A stretch of 53,217 bases of DNA, taken from assembly GCA_028571455.1 (NCBI GenBank), contig JAPVVG010000216.1:1-53217 (forward strand), read 5' to 3'. Shown here piece after piece: positions 24,044 to 33,039 of this stretch. Every line of letters starts with the position of its first letter. The first letter of the stretch is position 1. The notes under the pieces are model-generated. The model worked only from the letters and a program-made list of their open reading frames with translations, had not been told where the DNA came from and did no database searches. The stretch comes from Desulfobacteraceae bacterium (GTDB lineage Bacteria > Desulfobacterota > Desulfobacteria > Desulfobacterales > ETH-SRB1). The position numbers and the translations under genes are program-made.

Positions 24044-24772
24044 TTAGCGTTTATGCCCCTGACCTCCGACCCCCATTGTCTTTAAGAGAGCATCTTTTTC
24101 TTTTTCAGTTAGATAGCGCCAGGTTCCTGCGGCAAGCCTTCCAAGCCTTATATTTGCAACCCTTACCCTCTTTAAGCTAATGACATGGTTTCCTGTTTTT
24201 CCGGCCATGCGGCGTATCTGTCTGTTTTTGCCCTCTTTCAGCACAACCCTAAACCGTTTTGGGGAAATTCTTTTTGTTTCCGCGGGCCTGGTTTTTGTTC
24301 CCATCATCGGCATACCCTGTTCCATGTTCAGGAGAGCCCTGTCTGTCATGGGGTTTGCCACTGTTACTTCATATTCTTTTTCGTGGTCAAAGGAAGGATG
24401 GGAAAGCCTGTGATGCAGCCTCCCATCATTTGTTAAAAGCAAAAGCCCTGTTGAATCTTTGTCAAGACGTCCCACCGGATAAACGCGCCTGGAAATATCC
24501 AGAAGGTCGAGCACAATCTTATCGCCTGGTTGCCTGCAGCTTGTGACATAGCCCTTGGGTTTATTTAGCGCTATATAAACCAGATCCTGCTTAATTACAG
24601 CCGGCTTTCCCTTAATTTCCACTCTATCTTTTTCAGGATCGACCTTTGTGCCGAGCCTGGTGACAACCTTGCCGTTAACCCTTACAAGGCCGGCAGTAAT
24701 ATATTTTTCTCCATGTCTTCTGGAACAGAGTCCCGCCATTGAGAGAAATTTTTGCAATCGCATCAATGCCAT
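24044..24772 (-). CDS. rluB: 23S rRNA pseudouridine synthase (RsuA/RluB family)
   Basis: S4 domain MRLQKFLSMAGLCSRRHGEK, YPVGRLDKDSTGLLLLTNDG. Confidence 0.92.
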   Translation of the reverse strand: MALMRLQKFLSMAGLCSRRHGEKYITAGLVRVNGKVVTRLGTKVDPEKDRVEIKGKPAVIKQDLVYIALNKPKGYVTSCRQPGDKIVLDLLDISRRVYPVGRLDKDSTGLLLLTNDGRLHHRLSHPSFDHEKEYEVTVANPMTDRALLNMEQGMPMMGTKTRPAETKRISPKRFRVVLKEGKNRQIRRMAGKTGNHVISLKRVRVANIRLGRLAAGTWRYLTEKEKDALLKTMGVGGQGHKR

Positions 24773-24834
24773 ATTTGGTAACCGTTCACGATTTTTTTAT
24801 TGAGCTATTACGATTGCAGCGTGATTGATCGATA

Positions 24835-25137
24835 GTAACCGCTCACAGTTCACAGTTTTTTATTGATTGCTCTTCTGTTTTTTTCAACCGGGAACTGATA
24901 ACTGTGAACTGTGAACCATGAACGTTGAACCGCTCAACTTAGGTTTATATCTCCGATCTCTGACTTCCGACTTCCGACTTCTGACTTCCGACTTCTGACC
25001 TCCGATCTCTGACCTCCGATCTCTGACCTCCGATCTCTGACTTCCGTCCTCTGACTTCTGACTTCTGACTTCTGACTTCTGACTTCTGACTTCTGACTTC
25101 TGACTTCTGATCTCTGACTTCCGTCCTCCGTCCCTAC
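24835..25137. repeat. Composite iteron region: TTGAACC/AACTGTG heptamers (inverted) followed by long CTGACTT/CCGATCT heptamer array
   Basis: ctcacagttcacagtt / aactgtgaactgtgaac inverted pair; (ctgactt)n heptamers ~24950-25130. Confidence 0.85.
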
Positions 25138-26318
25138 GATCTGTAATCAGCATTTATCTTAATATAATCAATGGAGAAATCGCAGGTAAAAACCGAGGAA
25201 AATCCCTTGCCCTGATGAAGATCGATTAACACGGTAAATTCAGGTTTTTTGAGTACCTTTGTTGACGCGGCTTCAGCGGCTTTTCCGCATCCCAAACCGT
25301 TTTTAACCATCATAATATCATCAAAGAAGATATCAATCTTATCAGGATTAATAGGAACATCGGCTCTGCCTGCTGCTGCAATAATTCTTCCCCAGTTTGC
25401 GTCTTCTCCGAAAAAGGCTGTTTTTACAAGATTTGAATTTGCCACAATGCCGGCGATTTTATAGGCGTCTGTGTCTGATAGCGCCCCCTTTACGACAATT
25501 TCGACCAGCTTTGTTGCCCCCTCTCCGTCTTTCACTATTTTTTTTGCAAGGCTTGTCAGGACATTATCGAGCATGTTTTGAAATAAATGATTATGGGAAG
25601 AACTTGTCATTGTTGCTTTTGACAAACCGTTTGCCATGATAATAACAGTGTCATTTGTGCTCATGTCGCCGTCAATGGTTATTCTGTTAAAGGATCGTTT
25701 GGTTGCACTATTAAGGGATTTGTGCAGAAATTCGGGCGAAACTTTAAGGTCTGTGCAGACAAAACAAAGCATTGTGGCCATTGATGGGCATATCATGCCG
25801 GCTCCTTTGGCTATGCCGGTTATTGTAAAGGTTTTGCCTTCAATATTTCCCTGGGTGGAAACCATTTTTGGCACAGTATCGGTTGTCATTATGGCTCTGG
25901 CAAGATCGTAAAATCCTTCAGACGCAAGAGCTTTGACAAGGCCGGGAGTTGCGGTCTCGATCTTATTAATCGGTAAAGGCTCGCCAATAACCCCTGTTGA
26001 AGCCACAAGCACCAGCTCTTCGGAAATTCCAAGTTCAGATGCGCAAAGCCTTGCCATGTTTTTTGCATCGTTAATTCCCTGTTTGCCGGTGCAGCAGTTT
26101 GCATTGCCGCTGTTAATAACAACCGCCTGGCAAAGGCCGGACTTTATCCGCTCCCTGTCAAGCAGTATATGTGCACCCTGCACCCTGTTTCTTGTAAACA
26201 CACCGGCTGCATTTGCGGGAACCGTTGAAAAGATCAGCCCCAGGTCCTTTTCGACATTTTTTTTAAGCCCGGATGCAATCCCTGCGGCCTTAAAGCCCGG
26301 GCACAATATTTTTTTCAT
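25134..26318 (-). CDS. argJ: Bifunctional glutamate N-acetyltransferase/amino-acid acetyltransferase
   Basis: KGAGMICPSMATMLCF autoprocessing motif; FGEDANWGRI; start chosen at MKKILCPGFKAAG inside the longer ORF. Confidence 0.95.
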   Translation of the reverse strand: MKKILCPGFKAAGIASGLKKNVEKDLGLIFSTVPANAAGVFTRNRVQGAHILLDRERIKSGLCQAVVINSGNANCCTGKQGINDAKNMARLCASELGISEELVLVASTGVIGEPLPINKIETATPGLVKALASEGFYDLARAIMTTDTVPKMVSTQGNIEGKTFTITGIAKGAGMICPSMATMLCFVCTDLKVSPEFLHKSLNSATKRSFNRITIDGDMSTNDTVIIMANGLSKATMTSSSHNHLFQNMLDNVLTSLAKKIVKDGEGATKLVEIVVKGALSDTDAYKIAGIVANSNLVKTAFFGEDANWGRIIAAAGRADVPINPDKIDIFFDDIMMVKNGLGCGKAAEAASTKVLKKPEFTVLIDLHQGKGFSSVFTCDFSIDYIKINADYRS

Positions 26319-26439
26319 ATTATCCATTTCTCTTAATATTGACATTTAAGATTTTTCCCTTTGGTCGAAATGACAACAAGCAGGGTTTTCATTCAGCCAC
26401 TATATACCATTATTTGTAATGAAAATGCAAAAATTATAT

Positions 26440-26805
26440 GTAGCCGTTCACGGCTTGAAGCTTGAAATTGGAAAGTAGAAATTGGGAAGAGATGAAACGA
26501 GTTTACGAGTTAGATGTTTACAAACTGGCAGAAGCGTTATCAAATATGGTCTATGGTCTGGCACGATTTTGATAAGTGGAACAAAAAGGTTCATTTAAAG
26601 AAACCAAATCATGGTTGCGAAAACTCATCAGAAGAAAAGTTTTATCTGAGTCAAACGCGAGAGAATACAAAGCAATAGTTGAAAAACTCGGCCCCAAATT
26701 GAATGCGTTCATTAACAGTACACGTGCAGCGCAGGCGCTTGCGCCGCGTGAAAGCATGAAGGCCAAATTTCTAATTTCTAATTTCAACGTTCCGTGAATG
26801 CTTAC
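26440..26805. mobile_element. TIR element (GTAGCCGTTCACGG / GTAAGCATTCACGG ends) carrying a decayed four-helix-bundle gene
   Basis: TIRs plus exact 8-bp duplication AATTATAT (26432-26439 and 26806-26813). Confidence 0.8.
26492..26797 (+). pseudogene. S23-type four-helix-bundle protein, decayed
   Basis: MKRVYELDVYKLAEALSNMV, 7-bp duplication frameshift (tatggtctatggtc), HDFDKW, then internal deletion to GSFKETKSWLRKLIRRKVLSESNAREYKAIVEKLGPKLNAFINST. Confidence 0.83.
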
Positions 26806-26877
26806 AATTATATCATTCCAAAAGCCTCGAAAGCTTTTAGTTCAGATGAGCGCATTTTCTGATGAAAGGCATGCAAC

Positions 26878-26998
26878 GAGACCTTTGAATTTTGTCATTT
26901 CGAGGAGTGTCAACGACGAGAAATCTTAATGATTCAAGTCCGTTAAGATTTCTCCCTTCGGTCGAAATGACAAATAACGATGGTTTTTCAAAGGTCTC
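26878..26998. mobile_element. MITE-like element, GAGACCTTTG-end family, copy 2
   Basis: GAGACCTTTGAA / TTCAAAGGTCTC; exact 5-bp duplication GCAAC (26873-26877 and 26999-27003); nested palindrome TGTCATTTCG...CGAAATGACA. Confidence 0.8.
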
Positions 26999-27025
26999 GC
27001 AACGAGAGGAAGGGGGGATAGAAAA

Positions 27026-27063
27026 AAACATGGCAAGCATCGTTTATTATGCTTGCCATGTTT
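27026..27063 (-). terminator. Rho-independent terminator of cytochrome c3 gene
   Basis: Perfect 15-bp stem aaacatggcaagcat/atgcttgccatgttt; T-run follows on minus strand. Confidence 0.85.
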
Positions 27064-27084
27064 GTATTATAAACCTGCTGGTAG

Positions 27085-27549
27085 TTACTTCTTCTTTTTG
27101 GGATGGCACTTTGTACAGGTTGTAGGCGCTGCTTTTGTACCGGTTTTCTTATTGAACTTCTTATGGCAACCCTTGCAGTTGTAGTGAATCGCCTCGGCAT
27201 GGTATTCTAATCTTTGTTTCTTTGTAAGCTTCGGCGCACCCTTTCCCTTTGGTCTTTCACTGGCTATTTTATGGCACTCGATGCAATTCTGGACATTATC
27301 ACCTGCTTTCAGATTATTAAGAGGTTTGTTGTCTGCATCATGGTGACATTCTCCGCAGCCTGCTTTATAATCCTCGATATGCTTCTTATGTGAAAACGTG
27401 ACTATGCTCTTTTTATGCTTAGCATAAGCCTTGTTTTCCATCTTGATCACATCAGGAACAGTAGTGCCAGCATAAATACCGGTTGCAACAAACAGGGCGG
27501 CAATACCAAAAACAGCCATAACTATCAGATATTTTTTACGCATAAACAC
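27085..27549 (-). CDS. Tetraheme cytochrome c3 (class III)
   Basis: Signal peptide and four CxxCH motifs (CGECH, CIECH, CKGCH, CTKCH), SHKKH heme ligand motif. Confidence 0.92.
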   Translation of the reverse strand: MFMRKKYLIVMAVFGIAALFVATGIYAGTTVPDVIKMENKAYAKHKKSIVTFSHKKHIEDYKAGCGECHHDADNKPLNNLKAGDNVQNCIECHKIASERPKGKGAPKLTKKQRLEYHAEAIHYNCKGCHKKFNKKTGTKAAPTTCTKCHPKKKK

Positions 27550-27586
27550 ACTTCACCTCCTTCCGTATATTTATTTACCTAAGATG

Positions 27587-27735
27587 AGCGATTAGCTCTT
27601 AGCAATTAGCTTTTATTATTTCAGGTGGTTATCAGCGATTCGATTTTCACCTTCGCCAACGGGCTCTGGCGGATTGACCTTTAGCAATATATTGAAATTA
27701 TTGTGCTAACTGCTAAAAGCTAACTGCTAAAAGCT
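27587..27735. repeat. Heptamer iteron region (TTAGC.. / GCTAACT GCTAAAA) with nested CCGCCAGAGCCC palindrome
   Basis: gattagctcttagcaattagc ... gctaactgctaaaagctaactgctaaaagc. Confidence 0.75.
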
Positions 27736-27809
27736 TAATTAAGATATTTATCAAGCACAATCGATTTTGTCAATAACAAACAACGTCTGATTATATTAGA
27801 AGTTTTTTG

Positions 27810-28568
27810 CTATTCTGAAACAACCTTATCGCTTTCCTTTGCCTTCTCTTTCCCAAAAACCCTGGCGCCGATTATGCTTATTTCATACAGCAGCATTAAA
27901 GGAACAGCCATCATTATCTGCGTCACAACATCGGGTGGAGTTAAAATAGCAGAGCCTGCAAAAAACAATATTAGCGCATATTTTCTGTTTTTTTTCAAAA
28001 AATCTACAGAAACCAGTCCCAGCTTGGCCAGAAAGGTAATAATAAGCGGAAGCTCAAAAACAAGCCCAAAAGCGAGAAGTAACTTAGCAGAAAAACTTAA
28101 ATATTCTTTCATTGATGGAAGCGGCTGTATGGTTTCAGATGCAAACCCTAAAAAAAACTTAAAACCAAATGGGAAAACAATAAAATATCCAAAGAGCGCC
28201 CCCCCAACAAAGAAAACAGAGGACAAAAAAACTATCGGAACAAGAAGACGCCTTTCTTTTTGATATAACCCGGGAGCAACAAACACCCAGAATTGATATA
28301 GAATAACCGGCGCTGCCAGCATAAGCCCGGACAGCAAAGCAACCTTTAAATAGGTAAAAAAAGCCTCGGGCAGACCCGTAAAAATCAGCTTATCGTCTGC
28401 GCCCATTGCCGATATAAGCGGATGAGATAAGATATCAAATAATTTTTCCTTAAACCCGTATGAAATAACAAATCCTATGCCGATAGCTATAAAACAGGCG
28501 ACAAGACGCTTTCTCAGCTCTTCGAGGTGGCCGGTAAAAGGGATTTTCTCATCCTCATTTTTCTTCAT
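27810..28568 (-). CDS. tatC: Sec-independent protein translocase TatC
   Basis: [14 protein letters not shown], multi-[21 protein letters not shown]. Confidence 0.95.
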   Translation of the reverse strand: MKKNEDEKIPFTGHLEELRKRLVACFIAIGIGFVISYGFKEKLFDILSHPLISAMGADDKLIFTGLPEAFFTYLKVALLSGLMLAAPVILYQFWVFVAPGLYQKERRLLVPIVFLSSVFFVGGALFGYFIVFPFGFKFFLGFASETIQPLPSMKEYLSFSAKLLLAFGLVFELPLIITFLAKLGLVSVDFLKKNRKYALILFFAGSAILTPPDVVTQIMMAVPLMLLYEISIIGARVFGKEKAKESDKVVSE

Positions 28569-28899
28569 TTTTTAAAGGTCCTCTATCCTCTTCCTCTTCG
28601 GGCTCCTCTTTGCTTTTTTTATCATTTGAAGATGCCGAGATCTTCTGAGCCTTATCGTCAAGATCAATATTTACATCAACAGCCTCCCTGATATCGTTGT
28701 TCATTTCATCAAAAGTTTTTTTTACATCCGTCAATTCATTATCTACATCTATTGATTCTTTTAATTCACTTGTAGCCTTCTTAAATTCGCGCAAAGCACG
28801 GCCCAGGGATTTCGCAAGATCGGGAAGTTTTTTTGGGCCTAGTACAATAAGGGCTACCGCCAGTATTAAAATCATTTCAGGCATGCCGATGCCAAACAT
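28555..28899 (-). CDS. TatA/TatB family translocase subunit
   Basis: [43 protein letters not shown]; start at internal Met with RBS; overlaps tatC start. Confidence 0.92.
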   Translation of the reverse strand: MFGIGMPEMILILAVALIVLGPKKLPDLAKSLGRALREFKKATSELKESIDVDNELTDVKKTFDEMNNDIREAVDVNIDLDDKAQKISASSNDKKSKEEPEEEEDRGPLKNEEK

Positions 28900-28919
28900 A
28901 TAAATACCTCTAATTATAG

Positions 28920-29218
28920 GTAAACGTTCACAGGTTGCATTTATGCCATACGGAGTTGTTTTGAAAGATGAGCGTCCACTACACATTAAAAGATGAACGT
29001 CCAACATCGAACGTCGAACGTCCAACATCGAATGATGAAATCGCTTCGCTCCGCTAGTTTATAAATTGGCAGAATACCTTATTCGATGTTCATAGCCTTT
29101 TAGCTTTTTCTCGTTCCCACGCTCCTGCGTGGGAATGTATACCATATGGGTTCCCACGCAGGAGCGTGGGAACCAGGGATCCTATAATAAAGTTAACCTC
29201 TGAACCGTGAACGGTTAC
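28920..29218. mobile_element. TIR element (GTAAACGTTCACAGGTT / GTAACCGTTCACGGTTC ends), non-coding
   Basis: TIRs plus exact 8-bp duplication AATTATAG (28912-28919 and 29219-29226); contains octamer iterons and GTTCCCACGC palindromes. Confidence 0.8.
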
Positions 29219-29301
29219 AATTATAGTTACTCGTTACTCTCAACCAGCAATCTTGTGTCTAATACTTATTTTTCAGAAAACTGTCAAGCTTGCCGGCGAC
29301 T

Positions 29302-30570
29302 TTACTCGACCACTCGACCAATCTCCGGCTTCAGAATAAGAAAGTATAATTCCCCTGGATGTTGCATGTGGCCCGCCGCTATTTCAGCATATCTTCCGTT
29401 CCCAAAGAATATATCGCCGCGGCCCGGACCAAGAATTGCCCCTCCGGTATCCTGGTTTAAAACAAACCGATTGCAGTCTTTCCATATATGAATCTTGCCG
29501 GCTCCGTCTATTAGTGGTTTTTTTGTCTTAATAAAGGCCAGAGCGGCCTTTGGAAATATTTTTCTGTCTAATGCTATGGATCTGCCCGGAGTTAATTTGA
29601 CATTGAGACAGCCCAGGGGGCCATCTTTTTCTATTTTGAAAAACACATAACTGGGATTGTAATACAAAACCGTGTCAAGCTCTTCTGGATTATCCCGCAA
29701 ATAGGCTCGAATTTTCTGCATGGACATCTCTGGTCTTGGTATTTTACCCTTTTCAATCAGATATTTTCCTATGCTTCTATACGGCCGGCCGTTTGAGGTA
29801 TGATAATGAACATTAATTGTTTTTCCGTTATCCAGACAAATTTTTCCAGAACCTTGAATCTGAAGAAAAAAGAGGTCAACCCGATCCTTTACCCATGCAA
29901 CAGGCTCGGCCTTGCCTTCAAGACAACCTTCATGCTCAATTTCTCTGCGTTCATGGTAAGGCACAACCTTATTTTCAAAAAATCTTCCGATTATTTTTTT
30001 ATCTGAAAACTTTGGAGAAAACAGCGAAAGATCAATTACAGCCAGATCATCAGGCCATGCGTAAACCGGAAATCTGAATTCATCACTTTGCGTTAGACTG
30101 CCTTCTAATATTGGTTCGTAATACCCTGTAAAAAGAACCTTCCCGGATCCATTACTTCCGCCATTACTTCCACCATTACATCCGATAGACCTGTAAACCA
30201 AAAAATTAGACCTTATAAATCTATTCAAGTCGTGTTTCAATGGTTTTGCCTGAATACAGGTCAGAAAATACTGCAAAGATCTAATCAGATGATCAGCGGT
30301 AAAGCTGTCTTTGCCGAACATGAAACTTTTGTCAGAAGGAACCTGTTTAAGATATGAAATGCTCTTACAGATGCTGTGTTCTAAACCGTCATAAAGCATA
30401 TCATCTGCAAACACGGGATATTCTGATAAAGAAATTCTGGCCAGAGCCGCTTTTCTGATAACAGACGGCTCTTTTTTAACAGCGGCACATCCTCCAACAA
30501 ACAAAACAAATATGATAACAAACCTGCTTATACAATAAAATCGAGTCATGATTTCTTTTTTCTTATTCAC
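29302..30570 (-). CDS. mltA: Membrane-bound lytic murein transglycosylase A
   Basis: VLFTGYYEPILEGS, FFLQIQGSGKICLDNG, 3D domain (VLNQDTGGAILGPGRGDIFFG), lipoprotein-like signal. Confidence 0.93.
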   Translation of the reverse strand: MNKKKEIMTRFYCISRFVIIFVLFVGGCAAVKKEPSVIRKAALARISLSEYPVFADDMLYDGLEHSICKSISYLKQVPSDKSFMFGKDSFTADHLIRSLQYFLTCIQAKPLKHDLNRFIRSNFLVYRSIGCNGGSNGGSNGSGKVLFTGYYEPILEGSLTQSDEFRFPVYAWPDDLAVIDLSLFSPKFSDKKIIGRFFENKVVPYHERREIEHEGCLEGKAEPVAWVKDRVDLFFLQIQGSGKICLDNGKTINVHYHTSNGRPYRSIGKYLIEKGKIPRPEMSMQKIRAYLRDNPEELDTVLYYNPSYVFFKIEKDGPLGCLNVKLTPGRSIALDRKIFPKAALAFIKTKKPLIDGAGKIHIWKDCNRFVLNQDTGGAILGPGRGDIFFGNGRYAEIAAGHMQHPGELYFLILKPEIGRVVE

Positions 30571-30795
30571 TTCTATCTTCTGCTAGATGAAGTTGCCATT
30601 TTACGTTTTTAGAGGATAATTATTTTACCTGCCCCACAATATTGACTTAATAAAAAATACTATGATAAACAAAAATATCATGCAAAATCAAGGCAATTTG
30701 AATGATATATATCTTGATCCAGGTATGTTTAATGATATAAAGGGGTAGTAGCTTGCGGTGAAGAACTAATAATTTTGTTGAACCGGAGAGAATCA

Positions 30796-31338
30796 ATGAG
30801 CCAATATGATATTATTTTAGATGCAACAGATATAGATCGTATAACGACAAGGATCAGCCATGAGATACTTGAAAAGCACAAAGGGGCTGGCAATCTTACG
30901 CTGATCGGTATTCACACACGCGGCGTTTATCTTGCAAAGCGTATTCAGTCCATAATTGTTGGGATCGAAGGGGTTTCAATTCCAACGGGCGATATGGATA
31001 TTACGCTATACCGCGACGACTGGACCAGAATTAGCCATCACCCAATAGTTCAGGCCACAGACATAACATTTTCCGTAGATGGGAAGCAGATCATATTAAT
31101 TGATGATGTTCTGTTTACAGGTCGCACCATAAGGGCGGCAATGGACGCACTTATAGATTTTGGAAGGCCTGACCGTATTGAGCTGGCTGTGCTTGTTGAT
31201 CGAGGGCACAGGGAGCTTCCGATTCAGGCAAATTATGTCGGCAAATTTATTGAAACAAGACTCTCTGAAACGGTAAATGTTTTACTGGCCGAACATGACG
31301 GCAAAGACCAGGTGACTATTGCAAAGCTCTCATCCTGA
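30796..31338 (+). CDS. pyrR: Bifunctional pyr operon regulator/uracil phosphoribosyltransferase PyrR
   Basis: LIGIHTRGVYLAKRI, IILIDDVLFTGRTIRAAMDAL PRPP motif. Confidence 0.95.
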   Translation: MSQYDIILDATDIDRITTRISHEILEKHKGAGNLTLIGIHTRGVYLAKRIQSIIVGIEGVSIPTGDMDITLYRDDWTRISHHPIVQATDITFSVDGKQIILIDDVLFTGRTIRAAMDALIDFGRPDRIELAVLVDRGHRELPIQANYVGKFIETRLSETVNVLLAEHDGKDQVTIAKLSS

Positions 31339-31354
31339 GATTTGATGTAATATT

Positions 31355-31894
31355 ATGAGCACAAGAGAACATCAAAAAAAGGCCCCGAAGAGTGTAAAGG
31401 CAGGCATAATATCGGTTTCAACGACCCGAACAATTGCGGATGATAAAAGCGGCCTCTGGATAAGCAAGCGGGCCAAAAAGGAGGGGCACGAGGTAGTGTT
31501 TCACAGCGTTATTCCGGATGATACCAAAACAATAGCGCAAACCGTCATTGAGGTTATGAGCGATTATAAGCCCAATGTTATTTTGCTTACAGGCGGCACA
31601 GGCATAAGCAGTAAAGACGTTACCATTGAAGCTGTGCGTCCAATGTTTGACAAGGAGCTTACGGCGTTCGGTCCTCTTTTTGCCCAGCTCAGCTTCGAAC
31701 AGATAGATTCTGCCGCCCTTTTATCCCGCGCTACTGCCGGAGTTGTTAAAGGAACCATTATCTTTTGCATGCCGGGAAGCCTCAAAGCATGTAAACTCGC
31801 ATGCAAGGCTCTTATTTTTCCTGAACTCGGACATCTTGTCAAACATGTCTATGAAGACACGCCCATGTCTGAAAAAGAACCATCCTCAGAATAA
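31355..31894 (+). CDS. moaB: Molybdenum cofactor biosynthesis protein MoaB/MogA
   Basis: VILLTGGTGISSKDVTIEAVRPMFDKELTAFGPLF. Confidence 0.92.
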   Translation: MSTREHQKKAPKSVKAGIISVSTTRTIADDKSGLWISKRAKKEGHEVVFHSVIPDDTKTIAQTVIEVMSDYKPNVILLTGGTGISSKDVTIEAVRPMFDKELTAFGPLFAQLSFEQIDSAALLSRATAGVVKGTIIFCMPGSLKACKLACKALIFPELGHLVKHVYEDTPMSEKEPSSE

Positions 31895-31925
31895 TTTAAT
31901 AGTATAGGAATTTCCTTTCCTAAAA

Positions 31926-32115
31926 TAACAAACAACAAATCACAAATATCAAATAAATTACAATGACCAAAATTCAAAATCCCAAACCCGTATATGACCC
32001 AAACCCGCCTGCCGTCCGTCGGGCAGGTTTGAAACTCCAAACATGTTTTGGTTATTGATGCTTGAAATTTGGGATTTATTTGTAATTTGATGCTTGAAAT
32101 TTGGAGTTTTATAAG
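31926..32115. repeat. A/T-rich octamer-like inverted repeat region
   Basis: aacaaatcacaaatatcaaataaa... on left; ttgaaatttgggatttatttgtaatttgatgcttgaaatttgg on right. Confidence 0.65.
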
Positions 32116-32116
32116 T

Positions 32117-32959
32117 TCAAAGCTTTCCGCAATTATCTCCCATAGTTTTATAAAAAAGGGCTTCATCTACGCGCCCCCGTTTCAGGCATCCATTAGCATA
32201 GATTGCGCATTTTTCCTTCAAGGTTTTTATGGCCGCTCTGTATTGCTCCTCTGAAAGCAGGCTGCTTGCAATTATTTTGTTTAGCGCCTTAATCCGGTAT
32301 TTGTCCAGCAAGGGCATCCTTGAAAGCTGATCACTATGTCCGCCGCGCTTTATGATAAGGGGCGTATCTATGAGGTATACAGGATAGCCACAGCTTATCC
32401 TGAGCCACAGATCATAGTCTTCGCATGCGGGCAGGTCTTCATCAAACAGGCCGACTTCATCAAATAGCTCGCGCTTTATCATTACAGCGGAAGGGCTCAC
32501 CATGCACAGATTTAAGGAATGTTCAAAAATCATTCCTGACAACTTCTTGTGTCGCGTTTTTGGGTTGACCCTTACGTTGTTTCTAATCCATATCTCATCA
32601 GTCTGGCAAATCAGGGCGTCATGATTTTTATTAAAAAAATCAACCTGTGTTGATAGCTTGTTCGCCATCCAGAGATCATCCGAGTCAAGAAAGGCGATAA
32701 ACCGGCCGGACGACAGCGCAATCCCCCTGTTTCTTGACGCGCTGACCCCTTTGTTATTCTGACTGAACGCCATAATATTATCCTTATATGAATTCAGGAT
32801 GTCCGGGGTGTTGTCGGTTGAACCGTCATCTATAACAATCAGCTCAAAATCTTCAAAATTTTGGGCCAGGACCGAATCAATGGCCTCTTTAAGTATCCAG
32901 CCGCGGTTGAAAGTCGGGATGATTACACTTACAAGTGGATTTTCTCTTTTTTTGTTCAT
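32117..32959 (-). CDS. Family 2 glycosyltransferase
   Basis: PLVSVIIPTFNRGWILKEAIDSVLAQNFEDFELIVIDDGSTDNT. Confidence 0.94.
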   Translation of the reverse strand: MNKKRENPLVSVIIPTFNRGWILKEAIDSVLAQNFEDFELIVIDDGSTDNTPDILNSYKDNIMAFSQNNKGVSASRNRGIALSSGRFIAFLDSDDLWMANKLSTQVDFFNKNHDALICQTDEIWIRNNVRVNPKTRHKKLSGMIFEHSLNLCMVSPSAVMIKRELFDEVGLFDEDLPACEDYDLWLRISCGYPVYLIDTPLIIKRGGHSDQLSRMPLLDKYRIKALNKIIASSLLSEEQYRAAIKTLKEKCAIYANGCLKRGRVDEALFYKTMGDNCGKL

Positions 32960-33039
32960 TTACAAAATCCATATCATAGGCTACAAAAACTTATCAAATA
33001 TTTTTTCAACCGCAAAGGCAATTGCAGGAAATTTCTTAA

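Noticed and set aside
24950-25137. CRISPR array
   Set aside because: Contiguous 7-bp units with no unique spacers; no cas genes.
24884-25153. 89-aa ORF (RSEVRSQKSEVRSQ...)
   Set aside because: Translation of the heptamer array in a frame that stays open by periodicity; no real protein.
27005-27040. Small ORFs 26837-27200 on both strands
   Set aside because: Fall within the MITE and terminator region and antisense to cytochrome c3; no homology or RBS.
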